From CALVGQ01 sp964368495 (GTDB taxonomy: Bacteria; Bacillota_I; Bacilli_A; Erysipelotrichales; Erysipelotrichaceae), in contig CAYJAJ010000029.1 of assembly GCA_964368495.1 (NCBI GenBank), forward strand, positions 1-18,356: DNA of 18,356 nt, read 5' to 3'. Of the stretch, positions 1-6,371 are shown piece by piece (position 1 is the first letter of the stretch; each line of letters begins with the position of its first letter). A model generated the notes under the pieces. That model was not told where the DNA came from, searched no databases, and saw only the letters and a program-made list of their open reading frames with translations. Made by a program: the position numbers and the translations under genes.

Positions 1-995
1 ACACGAATTGTACTATCATTAACTTTAACAATCGTTACATCATTATCTTTTTGGCGATATCTAAATTTTGCTGTACAATTTATAGGTTTAGAAAAATCAA
101 GTGGTGCTAATTGATTAAAATTAATCACCTGACATTCATCGCTATAAAGCATATCCATATTTGAAGTTGAAGCAACATATAAATCGTTATTGATGACATT
201 TTTTCCAACCACAAACCAAGGACCCCCTTCTCCACCTATATCGAGTCCTTTTCTTTGACCGACAGTATAGTAAAGAACTCCCTCATGTCTCTTTAAAACT
301 TTTCCTGTGTTAATATCAACAATATTACCTTGTTTATTAGGAATATAATTTTGTAAAAACTGTTTAAAATTACGCTCACCAATAAAACAAATTCCAGTTG
401 AATCTTTCTTTTTAGCAATACTTAAATTTAATTTTTCTGCAAGTTCACGTACTTCTTTTTTATCAAGTTTACCAAGTGGAAAAAGTGTTTTTTTAAGTGC
501 GTCTTTAGAAACTTGCGATAAAAAATAAGTTTGATCCTTATTTTCATCTTTCGCTCTTTTTAGTAATGAAACATCCTTTAAATGTTCCACATCAGCATAA
601 TGACCAGTAGCAACATAATCATAGCCATTACTCATTGCATAATCCATAAATCGTTGAAATTTAATATATTTATTACACAAAATATCTGGGTTTGGTGTTC
701 TTCCTCTTTCGTATTCTTTAATAAATGTAGTAAATACATCTTCCCAGTACTCTTTGATAAAATCAACACGCTTTAATTTTAAGCCAAGAGAATTTGCTAC
801 TGACTGTGCGTCATTAAAATCAATTTCTTGAGGACAAATGTCTTGATTAAGAGTTGGATTACCTAATGTATCATTATTGGCCATTGAATCCCAATTTCTC
901 ATAAAAGCACAAGTAACCTCATGTCCTTGTTCTTTAAGTAAATAAGCAGCAATTGCTGAATCAACACCACCAGATAATCCTACTAAAATTTTCAT
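1..995 (-). CDS. mnmA: tRNA-specific 2-thiouridylase MnmA, 3'-truncated by the window edge
   Basis: MnmA adenylates and thiolates U34 of tRNA Lys, Glu and Gln in the cytoplasm, taking sulfur from a cysteine desulfurase. The visible 331 residues start MKILVGLSGGVDSAIAAYLL, whose SGGVDS is the PP-loop that binds ATP. A first catalytic cysteine sits in NPDILCNKYIKF (Cys107) and the second in STGICFIGERNF (Cys203), the positions expected for the family's catalytic pair. DQTYFL and GQRKGL are further family motifs. MnmA proteins usually have about 360-375 residues, so roughly 30-40 C-terminal residues lie beyond position 1. The ATG at 995-993 follows an AGAGG ribosome binding site. Only 46 bp separate it from spx, and that gap carries the spx terminator, so expression may depend on readthrough or on a promoter inside spx. 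Confidence 0.96.
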   Translation of the reverse strand, partial: MKILVGLSGGVDSAIAAYLLKEQGHEVTCAFMRNWDSMANNDTLGNPTLNQDICPQEIDFNDAQSVANSLGLKLKRVDFIKEYWEDVFTTFIKEYERGRTPNPDILCNKYIKFQRFMDYAMSNGYDYVATGHYADVEHLKDVSLLKRAKDENKDQTYFLSQVSKDALKKTLFPLGKLDKKEVRELAEKLNLSIAKKKDSTGICFIGERNFKQFLQNYIPNKQGNIVDINTGKVLKRHEGVLYYTVGQRKGLDIGGEGGPWFVVGKNVINNDLYVASTSNMDMLYSDECQVINFNQLAPLDFSKPINCTAKFRYRQKDNDVTIVKVNDSTIR

Positions 996-1021
996 AATCA
1001 ACCTCTTTCAATTTATAATTT

Positions 1022-1043
1022 AAAAAAAGCACAAAGCTGTGCT
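1022..1043 (-). terminator. Rho-independent terminator of spx
   Basis: Read on the minus strand, AGCACA-GCTT-TGTGCT is a perfect 6-bp hairpin followed by seven T residues. The hairpin includes part of the spx stop codon (1044-1042). It lies between spx and mnmA. Confidence 0.8.
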
Positions 1044-1473
1044 ACTCACAATCATGAATTGCCCCACAACTTGGATAATGGGAACAACTTGGATTGCAAC
1101 TTGTATCGGCAATTTTACGTAACTCTTTAGGTATAAATGCATCTATTTCTTCAACATCATATCCTATCTGCAAAACATGGTTATTTAATATAATTGGTCT
1201 ACGAAGAATCGATGGATTCTTTTGTACAAAATTAACTAATTCATTTACTTTCATGTTGTCTAAATCAACACTTCCTTCTTGAATCAATTTAGATCTTTTT
1301 GAAATCAAATCATCAGTTCCGTTTTCGCTTCGAGTTAATAAATATTTAATTTCGTTTTCATTTAATATTGTTTTAAATATGTTTTTTTCAATGAACCTTA
1401 AATCATGCTCTTTAAGCCATTGCTTAACTTTACGGCAAGAAGAGCAACCCGGTGCAGAATATAATACGATCAT
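1042..1473 (-). CDS. spx: Spx/ArsC-family transcriptional regulator with a cysteine-rich C-terminal tail
   Basis: Spx binds the C-terminal domain of the RNA polymerase alpha subunit and reprograms transcription during thiol stress. The 143-aa protein begins MIVLYSAPGCSSCRKVKQWL, with the redox switch Cys10-X-X-Cys13. Gly52, which in B. subtilis Spx contributes to alpha-CTD contact, is present in SENGTDD, and RRPII (Arg91-Arg92) matches the conserved basic pair. B. subtilis Spx has 131 residues and no cysteines at its end. Here the last 18 residues hold Cys126, Cys130, Cys136 and Cys142, so a second metal- or redox-responsive element is possible. The ATG follows a perfect AGGAGG at 1486-1481. 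The gene diverges from the ECF sigma operon, with inverted repeats in between. Family membership is clear. Regulatory Spx is favoured over arsenate reductase because of CXXC and RRPII. Confidence 0.93.
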   Translation of the reverse strand: MIVLYSAPGCSSCRKVKQWLKEHDLRFIEKNIFKTILNENEIKYLLTRSENGTDDLISKRSKLIQEGSVDLDNMKVNELVNFVQKNPSILRRPIILNNHVLQIGYDVEEIDAFIPKELRKIADTSCNPSCSHYPSCGAIHDCE

Positions 1474-1493
1474 ATTGATTCCTCCTAATTAAT

Positions 1494-1522
1494 AGTTTAA
1501 CTTACTTACTAAACTTTGTAAA
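1494..1522 (-). promoter_or_regulatory. Candidate spx promoter
   Basis: On the minus strand TTTACA (1522-1517), a 17-bp spacer and TAAACT (1499-1494) resemble a housekeeping sigma promoter, with five and four of six consensus matches. The implied start near 1487 lies right at the AGGAGG site, giving a leader of about 14 nt. Confidence 0.4.
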
Positions 1523-1550
1523 TATGCACAAAATAGTTTATTTAATAAAC
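1494..1550. repeat. Two inverted repeats sharing the half-site AGTTTA/TAAACT between spx and the sigma gene
   Basis: AGTTTA (1494-1499) and TAAACT (1510-1515) form an inverted repeat with a 10-bp centre. GTTTATTTAATAAAC (1536-1550) is a perfect odd-length palindrome that uses the same half-site. The first overlaps the candidate spx -10 and the second abuts the candidate sigma-gene -35. They could be operators, but in AT-rich DNA short palindromes also arise by chance. Confidence 0.4.
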
Positions 1551-1574
1551 AAAAAAAATAAAAAACGATATAAT
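1546..1574 (+). promoter_or_regulatory. Candidate promoter of the ECF sigma operon
   Basis: TAAACA (1546-1551), a 17-bp spacer and a perfect TATAAT (1569-1574). This resembles a housekeeping promoter rather than a recognisable ECF-type one, so autoregulation is not shown by the sequence. Confidence 0.4.
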
Positions 1575-1635
1575 ATATATAAATTTTGTAAGAATTAATA
1601 AATTATGGAGTCTTATTAGTAAAGGTGGTGAGATT

Positions 1636-2121
1636 GTGAAAGACATTGAGCAAGTTTATATAGTCTATTTTAAAGATGTGTACTACTATATAAAATCAAT
1701 TTCTCATAGTGATGAAATTGCTGAAGAAATTACTGCAGAAACTTTCTTCAAAGCAATGAAATCGCTAAATGAATATAAAGGTGAAGCTGATATAAGGGTT
1801 TGGCTATGTCAAATAGCAAAAAATACTTATTACACCTATTTAAAGAAGAATAAAAAGTACATATCTATGGAAGAATTTCCTCATCCTGCAAGCAATGTAC
1901 AACTAGAAAAAAATGTATTAGATAAAATTATAACTGAAAAAATACACCAATACTTACATGAATTAGATGATCCGTATAAAAAAGTATTTACATTACGTGT
2001 ATTTGCAGGTCTAAGTTTCAAGCAAATTGCTAAATTGTTTAATAAAACAGAAAATTGGGCTTGCGTAACATATCATCGATCAAGAATGAAAATTAAAAAC
2101 AAAATGGAGGAATACCTATGA
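1636..2121 (+). CDS. ECF-subfamily RNA polymerase sigma factor
   Basis: This 161-aa protein has the two-domain form of extracytoplasmic-function sigma factors, which direct RNA polymerase to a small regulon when released from an anti-sigma factor. Sigma region 2 is at about residues 5-75: DEIAEEITAETFFKAMKSL, then RVWLCQIAKNTYYTYLKK. Region 4 is at about residues 108-158: ELDDPYKKVFTLRVFAGLSF, then KQIAKLFNKTENWACVTYHR, a helix-turn-helix that reads the -35 element. The start is a GTG placed 7 nt after AGGTGG (1623-1628). The stop overlaps the next ATG as ATGA, showing translational coupling to the anti-sigma gene. The stress that activates it cannot be read from the sequence. Confidence 0.94.
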   Translation: MKDIEQVYIVYFKDVYYYIKSISHSDEIAEEITAETFFKAMKSLNEYKGEADIRVWLCQIAKNTYYTYLKKNKKYISMEEFPHPASNVQLEKNVLDKIITEKIHQYLHELDDPYKKVFTLRVFAGLSFKQIAKLFNKTENWACVTYHRSRMKIKNKMEEYL

Positions 2122-3025
2122 AAATGTCGTGTGAAATAATAAAAGATTTACTACCACTTTATGCTGAAAAACTAACAAGCACCCAAAGCAATCTTCTAAT
2201 TGAAGAANNNNNNNNNNCAATCAGTGCAAATCCGAATTGAATGATTTACAAACTATAATTCGTATACCACTGGATGATGGCACTAAACCAATTAAAAAAA
2301 TAACAAAAAGCTTAACAAAAACAAAAATATATATAGCTGTATTAACAACATGTTTAGTTTTATATTTTGTTACTTTGTTTTTTTCATTCATGTTCAAGCC
2401 AAATTATATTGAGTATTATGATGAACTTTATACAATTGTAGAAAATGATGATTCAATAACGTTTCATATCAATGATTCTATTGTTCATGGATATACTATA
2501 AATGAATATGATGATATTGATTCAGAGGGCTCATATGTAGCGTATGTTGAACTTTATAGCAGTGATATTCATACTTATTTGTTCAATAGCCAAATAGAGA
2601 CATTTACGATTTCGAAAACAAATGATGAAAACAACACATTGAGCAAAGTTTTGCATAACAACAACTATGGCGAATTATCAACATTGATTTGGGGTAAAGA
2701 AACTATGAATAAAGGAAGTGTGTTGTTGCCAAGACTAGTACACAACTATTATTTTATATTCGCTGTTTTACTAAGTATCATAGGATTAATTGCTGCATTG
2801 ATATCTAAAAAGTTTACAAAACAATCAAAAGTTCCTGTTTATTTATTAAAACTCTCCAGTTTTCCGATTTCAATAGCAATATCATTAATGCTTGTAACCT
2901 CTTTACAAGCTACCTATTCTTTATCACATGATTTACTCACAACAATATTAATCAGTATTCCGATGATACTTGGACTATGCTTGACAATCGATTTTTTTAA
3001 TAATTTGCTTCGTAAAAAAGTTTAA
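2118..3025 (+). CDS. Membrane-bound zinc-finger-like anti-sigma factor, interrupted by an assembly gap
   Basis: The gene starts at the ATG of the ATGA overlap with the sigma gene. The first 30 codons (MKMSCEIIKDLLPLYAEKLT and on to IEE) resemble cytoplasmic zf-HC2 anti-sigma domains with an N-terminal Cys. Ten N bases (2208-2217) follow, and the reading frame is shifted after them. In the downstream frame, NQCKSELNDLQ supplies the expected second Cys, then a basic linker and membrane segments near IYIAVLTTCLVLYFVTLFF, YYFIFAVLLSIIGLIAALI, FPISIAISLMLVTSL and TILISIPMILGLCLTIDFF. About 100 residues between the first and second segments are probably outside the cell. The apparent frameshift is best explained by a wrong N count, not a broken gene. 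It should hold the sigma factor at the membrane. A TTG at 2237 opens the downstream frame but is not the true start. Confidence 0.82.
2208..2217. other. Assembly gap (10 N)
   Basis: Ten unknown bases lie inside the anti-sigma gene. Frame continuity requires a true length of 2, 5, 8, 11 and so on. Five bases would place a residue pair right after Glu-Glu so that an H-x3-C motif ending at the Cys at 2225-2227 could form. Confidence 0.97.
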
Positions 3026-3036
3026 CAAATTATTTC

Positions 3037-3065
3037 TTGCGATTAAATGTAAACTATGGTTAAAT
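3037..3065 (+). promoter_or_regulatory. Weak candidate promoter of the trpS leader
   Basis: TTGCGA (3037-3042), a 17-bp spacer and TTAAAT (3060-3065). The match is modest, but a promoter is expected here, just upstream of the T-box structure. Confidence 0.35.
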
Positions 3066-3084
3066 TATTTTGTAAAGATCAAGA

Positions 3085-3290
3085 TAAGTAATTAAGATAT
3101 AAGCAAGAAGAAAATTAGCGGTTGATGAAAGCTAATCAATATATCTATAATGAATTGGGCTTGTGAACATCTATAAGCAGAAGTTTATAGACGGTTAATC
3201 CGTTATCTTATAAGTGGTTTTCAAATGAATTCAAGTTGGGTGGCAACGCGGTTATAAATCGTCCCTTCATTTTTGAACCACTTTTTTATT
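3085..3290 (+). promoter_or_regulatory. Tryptophan T-box leader with terminator/antiterminator
   Basis: T-box leaders bind uncharged tRNA and allow readthrough when the amino acid is scarce. The conserved GGGTGGCAACGCGG (3238-3251) and the downstream CGTCCCTT are the antiterminator signature. The acceptor-pairing bulge reads TGGC, whose last base would pair with a G discriminator, as in bacterial tRNA-Trp. A TGG specifier candidate is at 3156-3158. Visible helices include ATTAGC/GCTAAT (3114-3119 with 3131-3136) and CTATAA/TTATAG (3171-3176 with 3185-3190). The terminator stem pairs AAGTGGTT (3212-3219) with AACCACTT (3276-3283), followed by a T run, and encloses the T-box element. trpS follows, which fits a Trp specifier. 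Confidence 0.93.
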
Positions 3291-3310
3291 TTAAAAGGAG
3301 AAATTAAAAG

Positions 3311-4303
3311 ATGAAAAGAATGTTAAGCGGTATTAAACCAACAGGACAACTAACTTTGGGAAATTATATTGGAGCTCTTAAAAACTTTGTTAAGTATCAG
3401 GATGATTATGAAATGTTTGCCTTCATCGCTAATTTACACTGCATTACAATTTATAATGATCCACAAGAATTAAAAAAGAACTTAAAAGATTCTGTTGCTC
3501 TTTATTTGGCATGTGGACTTGATCCACAAAAAGCTACAATTTTTTTACAAACTGATGTTTTGGAACATGCACAACTTGGGTTTATAATGGCGTGTAATAC
3601 ATACATGGGTGAATTAAACAGAATGACGCAGTATAAAGATAAAGTTGCTAAAAATGAAACTGGATTAACTGCTGGAATCTTTGTATACCCTACTTTAATG
3701 AGTGCAGATATCTTAATTTATGACGCTGATTATGTACCTGTAGGAGACGATCAAAAACAACATGTAGAACTAGCACGAGATACAGCAATGCGTTTCAACA
3801 ATCGCTATGGTGAAACATTTAAAATTCCTGAACCATTGATTCAAAAAGTTGGGGCAAGAATCATGTCATTAAGTGATCCTACTAAAAAAATGAGCAAGTC
3901 AGATGAATCCAATAAAGGTTGTATTTATTTATTAGATGAATTAAATGTAGCAAGAAAAAAAATCATGTCTGCAGTGACTGATGATTTTGCAGTTGTCAAA
4001 TTTGATCCTGTAAATCAACCTGGAATTAGTAACCTACTTCAAATTCATTCGTGCTTATCTAACGAACCAATTGATGCCATAGTTGACCGCTTCGAAGGTC
4101 AAGGATATGGAGATTTTAAAAAAGAAGTTGCTGAGATAGTATGCACTGAACTACAAAAAATACAAACAAAATACAAAGAAATTGTTGTTTCAGGTATGAT
4201 TGAAAAAATACTTGAAGATGGAGCAAATAAAGCACGATGTTTAGCAAACAAGAAATTAAACAAAGTTCAACGAAAAATTGGAATTGAAATCAAAAAAAGA
4301 TAA
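3311..4303 (+). CDS. trpS: Tryptophanyl-tRNA synthetase
   Basis: TrpRS is a cytoplasmic class I synthetase that charges tRNA-Trp. The 330-aa length is normal for the family. The N-terminal motif GIKPTGQLTLGNYIGAL contains the HIGH-equivalent LGNY. SADIL (Asp132) is part of the tryptophan pocket, VPVGDDQKQH lies in the core, and KMSKS at 193-197 (DPTKKMSKSDES) is the second class I signature. The ATG follows AAAGGAG at 3294-3300 with normal spacing. It is transcribed alone from the Trp T-box leader and ends at a strong hairpin, so uncharged tRNA-Trp should control it. Confidence 0.98.
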   Translation: MKRMLSGIKPTGQLTLGNYIGALKNFVKYQDDYEMFAFIANLHCITIYNDPQELKKNLKDSVALYLACGLDPQKATIFLQTDVLEHAQLGFIMACNTYMGELNRMTQYKDKVAKNETGLTAGIFVYPTLMSADILIYDADYVPVGDDQKQHVELARDTAMRFNNRYGETFKIPEPLIQKVGARIMSLSDPTKKMSKSDESNKGCIYLLDELNVARKKIMSAVTDDFAVVKFDPVNQPGISNLLQIHSCLSNEPIDAIVDRFEGQGYGDFKKEVAEIVCTELQKIQTKYKEIVVSGMIEKILEDGANKARCLANKKLNKVQRKIGIEIKKR

Positions 4304-4310
4304 AACAAAA

Positions 4311-4349
4311 AAAAGCAATGAAGACATATACTGTATTCGTTGCTTTTTT
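4311..4349. terminator. Bidirectional terminator between trpS and the yitT-family gene
   Basis: AAAAGCAATGAA (4311-4322) pairs with TTCGTTGCTTTT (4336-4347), followed by more T. The A-rich left arm gives a T run on the minus strand, so it can serve both converging genes. Confidence 0.85.
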
Positions 4350-4357
4350 ATCTATCG

Positions 4358-5215
4358 TTACTCCATTGGTTCTTGATAATAATTGCCGATAATTTTCTCG
4401 GTTTTATTAATAGTAATAAATGCATGAGGGTCAACTTTTTTAACTGCACATGTTACTTTTTCAACTTGATAATCACTGACAGTCATATAAAGCACGGAAA
4501 TATCCTGATGTGAATACATACCCTCAGCTGACAATTTTGTTATCCCATGTCTACACGTATTTTGAATTTCGCATGAAACTTCATTAGGTAGTTTTGTGAT
4601 AATAAATAACGAATCAAGTTTATATCTATTATGTAAATTTGATACAACTTGTGTACAACAGAATTGGTAAATAATTGAATATAGTGCTTGTTCCCAAGAA
4701 AAAATAAAACCAACAAACACAAGCATCGCAATGTTTGCACCCATAATATAATTCCAAGTAGGAATATTATAAACATTACTAAAGTAAATAGCTAAAAAAT
4801 CAGTACCCCCACCGCAAGCATTCACCTTTAATGCTAGTGAAACTGCTGATCCGGCAACAATACCACCAAATACAGCAATAAGAAGTAAGTCTTGAGTCAC
4901 CGGAAAACTAGGAATTATTGTTGTAAAAAAACTTGTTAGTGAATATTGTACAATAGAAAAAAAAGCAAATTTCTTTCCAATATGTTTAAAAACAAGAAGA
5001 GTCACCGGTATATTTAATATTAAATATATAAAACCAAATGAAACATCAATATCAAAAAAGTGATTACAACTTCGAGATATCAAAGTGGCTATTCCACTAA
5101 ATCCTCCAGGAAACAAATCTGCTGCATCAATAAAAGCACGAATAGCCATCGCTGATATAAATGCAGATAAAACTACTACTATAAATCGATATAAATCTTT
5201 AAATGTAAACTTCAT
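4358..5215 (-). CDS. YitT-family membrane protein (DUF161 + DUF2179)
   Basis: The protein has about five hydrophobic segments in its first 190 residues (for example FIVVVLSAFISAMAIRAFI and LLIAVFGGIVAGSAVSLAL), then a soluble C-terminal domain. DLFPGGFSGIATLI and NACGGGTDFLAIYF are the glycine-rich signatures of the YitT/DUF161 family. From about residue 200, DSLFIITKLPNEV to the end fits DUF2179, a putative ligand-binding domain. The biochemical role of the family is not established. The longer frame opens with GTG at 5224, which is part of the AGGTG ribosome binding site (5226-5222). The ATG at 5215 is 6 nt downstream of that site and is the likelier start, giving 285 residues. A promoter lies just upstream, though some readthrough from the comK-like gene is possible because no terminator is obvious between them. 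Confidence 0.92.
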   Translation of the reverse strand: MKFTFKDLYRFIVVVLSAFISAMAIRAFIDAADLFPGGFSGIATLISRSCNHFFDIDVSFGFIYLILNIPVTLLVFKHIGKKFAFFSIVQYSLTSFFTTIIPSFPVTQDLLLIAVFGGIVAGSAVSLALKVNACGGGTDFLAIYFSNVYNIPTWNYIMGANIAMLVFVGFIFSWEQALYSIIYQFCCTQVVSNLHNRYKLDSLFIITKLPNEVSCEIQNTCRHGITKLSAEGMYSHQDISVLYMTVSDYQVEKVTCAVKKVDPHAFITINKTEKIIGNYYQEPME

Positions 5216-5236
5216 AATCATCACCTATACAGATTT

Positions 5237-5264
5237 ATTATAATCAAATAATCTATATTTACAA
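5237..5264 (-). promoter_or_regulatory. Candidate promoter of the yitT-family gene
   Basis: On the minus strand TTGTAA (5264-5259), a 16-bp spacer and a perfect TATAAT (5242-5237). The implied start near 5230 gives a leader of about 15 nt to the ATG at 5215. Confidence 0.55.
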
Positions 5265-5304
5265 TTAATATTTTAATTAAATTCTACTGGGAACATTTTT
5301 ATCG

Positions 5305-5751
5305 CTAATCTTTCAATTGAAAGTCATGTATATTGGTTACATAGTCTAAAAACTGCACGCATCTCTCGATTTGTAACTTTAGTGTTCTAACACTGCATTT
5401 TAAATCATAGTTAATGTTGTTCTTAAATTCTACTGTACAGCCAGTATTATTATTCCTTATTTTCTTTATTTTATCAAATTGTATATATACACAATCTAAA
5501 TTTCGCTCTGCAACTGTCGGTATAAATATTATTCTAAAATATACTGATACGCAAATAGGTATTTTTCGACACGATGAAGTGATTTTTGAAAATGCTTCTT
5601 TAGCACCATTGTAGTTGCTACCGTACTGTAAGCACCCAAGTTTTAATAATTTACTTGGTTTAATTGAAATCACAATCCTTTTACCACTGTCGGTAATTGC
5701 TATCGTTTTTTTGCTATCCAAATCATAATACAAGACTAATATGTTTTTCAT
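5305..5751 (-). CDS. ComK-like competence transcription factor, short form
   Basis: The 148-aa protein resembles B. subtilis ComK along most of its length by eye. YGSNYNGAKEAF (43-54) corresponds to FGSSYAGRK; KIPICV (63-68) to the KPPIMV region; IIFIPTVAERNLDCVYI (74-90) to IFLFPTLSSTRPQCGWI; and TVEFKNN to TVTFSNG. ComK binds DNA at AT-boxes and activates DNA-uptake genes. B. subtilis ComK has 192 residues. This one ends about 40 residues earlier and lacks an FMLYP-like motif, the site through which MecA-ClpCP recognises ComK in B. subtilis. It also has six cysteines (40, 61, 67, 87, 105, 119) plus Cys131. The start follows GAGGA (5759-5755). No ComK-type AAAA-N5-TTTT box was found upstream. 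Assignment rests on motif order, not a database search. Confidence 0.75.
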   Translation of the reverse strand: MKNILVLYYDLDSKKTIAITDSGKRIVISIKPSKLLKLGCLQYGSNYNGAKEAFSKITSSCRKIPICVSVYFRIIFIPTVAERNLDCVYIQFDKIKKIRNNNTGCTVEFKNNINYDLKCSVRTLKLQIERCVQFLDYVTNIHDFQLKD

Positions 5752-5774
5752 AATTCCTCACTTTAGATTTGAAG

Positions 5775-5783
5775 ATTATAACA
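5775..5783 (-). promoter_or_regulatory. Extended -10 promoter of the comK-like gene
   Basis: TGTTATAAT on the minus strand is a TGn-extended perfect -10 element. Only a poly-T tract occupies the -35 position. The implied start near 5768 gives a leader of about 17 nt. Confidence 0.5.
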
Positions 5784-5820
5784 TAATAAAAGTAAAAAAA
5801 AACAGTAACAATGTAAATTA

Positions 5821-5850
5821 AAAAAAAGAGAAAATATTTGCTATTTTCTC
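5821..5850 (-). terminator. Terminator of the ridA unit
   Basis: GAGAAAATA (5828-5836) and TATTTTCTC (5842-5850) form a 9-bp hairpin with a short loop. Seven A bases on the left give the T run on the minus strand. Confidence 0.85.
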
Positions 5851-5865
5851 CCTTAAATATAATTA

Positions 5866-6351
5866 CTATCGACCGCAACAGCTTCCTTCACATCCATCAT
5901 CGCATCCATCATCACAACCTTGTGAAGAGCATGATTGACAACCCTGTGACGCTTGTTTTTCATATGCTAATGTGTCAATTACTAAACATTCGATTTCAAC
6001 CTTAACACCTTTAGGTAGTGCTACCACTTGAATAGTAGAACGTGCTGGATATGGCTCTACAAAAAATGAACCATAAACCTCATTCATCTCTGAAAATTCA
6101 CCTAAATCAGTCATAAACACAGTTGTTTTAACAACATGACGTGGCTCAAGACCCATTTCTTCAAGCAATGCATTCATGTTTTTCAACACTTGAGTTGTTT
6201 GCTCTTTAATTCCACCCTCAACAACTTCATTTGTAGTTGCATCAATAGGTAGTTGTCCAGACAGATATACAAAATCTCCTAATTTGATTCCTGCTGAATA
6301 AGGTCCTACAGCAGCTGGTACATTTTTTGATGATATTTTTTGACTAAACAT
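5866..6351 (-). CDS. RidA-family enamine/imine deaminase with a seven-cysteine C-terminal tail
   Basis: RidA proteins hydrolyse reactive 2-aminoacrylate-type enamines released by PLP enzymes, acting as cytoplasmic trimers. Residues 1-128 are a complete RidA domain: GPYSAGIKLGDFVYLSGQLP (Tyr18 region), YPARSTIQVVALPKGVKVEI (Arg104) and Glu121, the residues expected in an active member. Ordinary RidA proteins stop near residue 125-130. This one adds about 30 residues, with Cys138, 141, 146, 150, 154, 158 and 159 in a Gly/Asp/Ser-rich setting. The GCDD unit is encoded by a 12-bp tandem repeat at about 5890-5913. The tail may bind metal or be a redox element, but no function is established. The gene lies 20 bp downstream of a small membrane-protein gene, likely in the same transcript. 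Confidence 0.93.
   Translation of the reverse strand: MFSQKISSKNVPAAVGPYSAGIKLGDFVYLSGQLPIDATTNEVVEGGIKEQTTQVLKNMNALLEEMGLEPRHVVKTTVFMTDLGEFSEMNEVYGSFFVEPYPARSTIQVVALPKGVKVEIECLVIDTLAYEKQASQGCQSCSSQGCDDGCDDGCEGSCCGR
5890..5913. repeat. 12-bp tandem repeat within the ridA tail
   Basis: CATCCATCATCG is followed directly by CATCCATCATCA, two near-identical 12-bp units encoding repeated Gly-Cys-Asp-Asp on the minus strand. Slippage here would change the number of cysteines in the tail without shifting the frame. Confidence 0.8.
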
Positions 6352-6371
6352 GATTTTTCTCCTTTTATATT

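Noticed and set aside
1042..1473. Arsenate reductase ArsC
   Set aside because: The CXXC at the N-terminus, Gly52 and RRPII are Spx features, and no other arsenic genes are present.
2237..3025. TTG-initiated complete protein
   Set aside because: It lacks the sigma-binding domain visible upstream, has no good ribosome binding site, and starts next to the 10-N gap; it is the rear part of the anti-sigma gene.
5216..5224. GTG at 5224 or ATG at 5221 as the yitT-family start
   Set aside because: The GTG is part of the ribosome binding site and the ATG directly abuts it; the ATG at 5215 has correct spacing.
5752..5865. ComK AT-box (AAAA-N5-TTTT) controlling the comK-like gene itself
   Set aside because: The region is full of A and T runs, but no pair has the required spacing and order.
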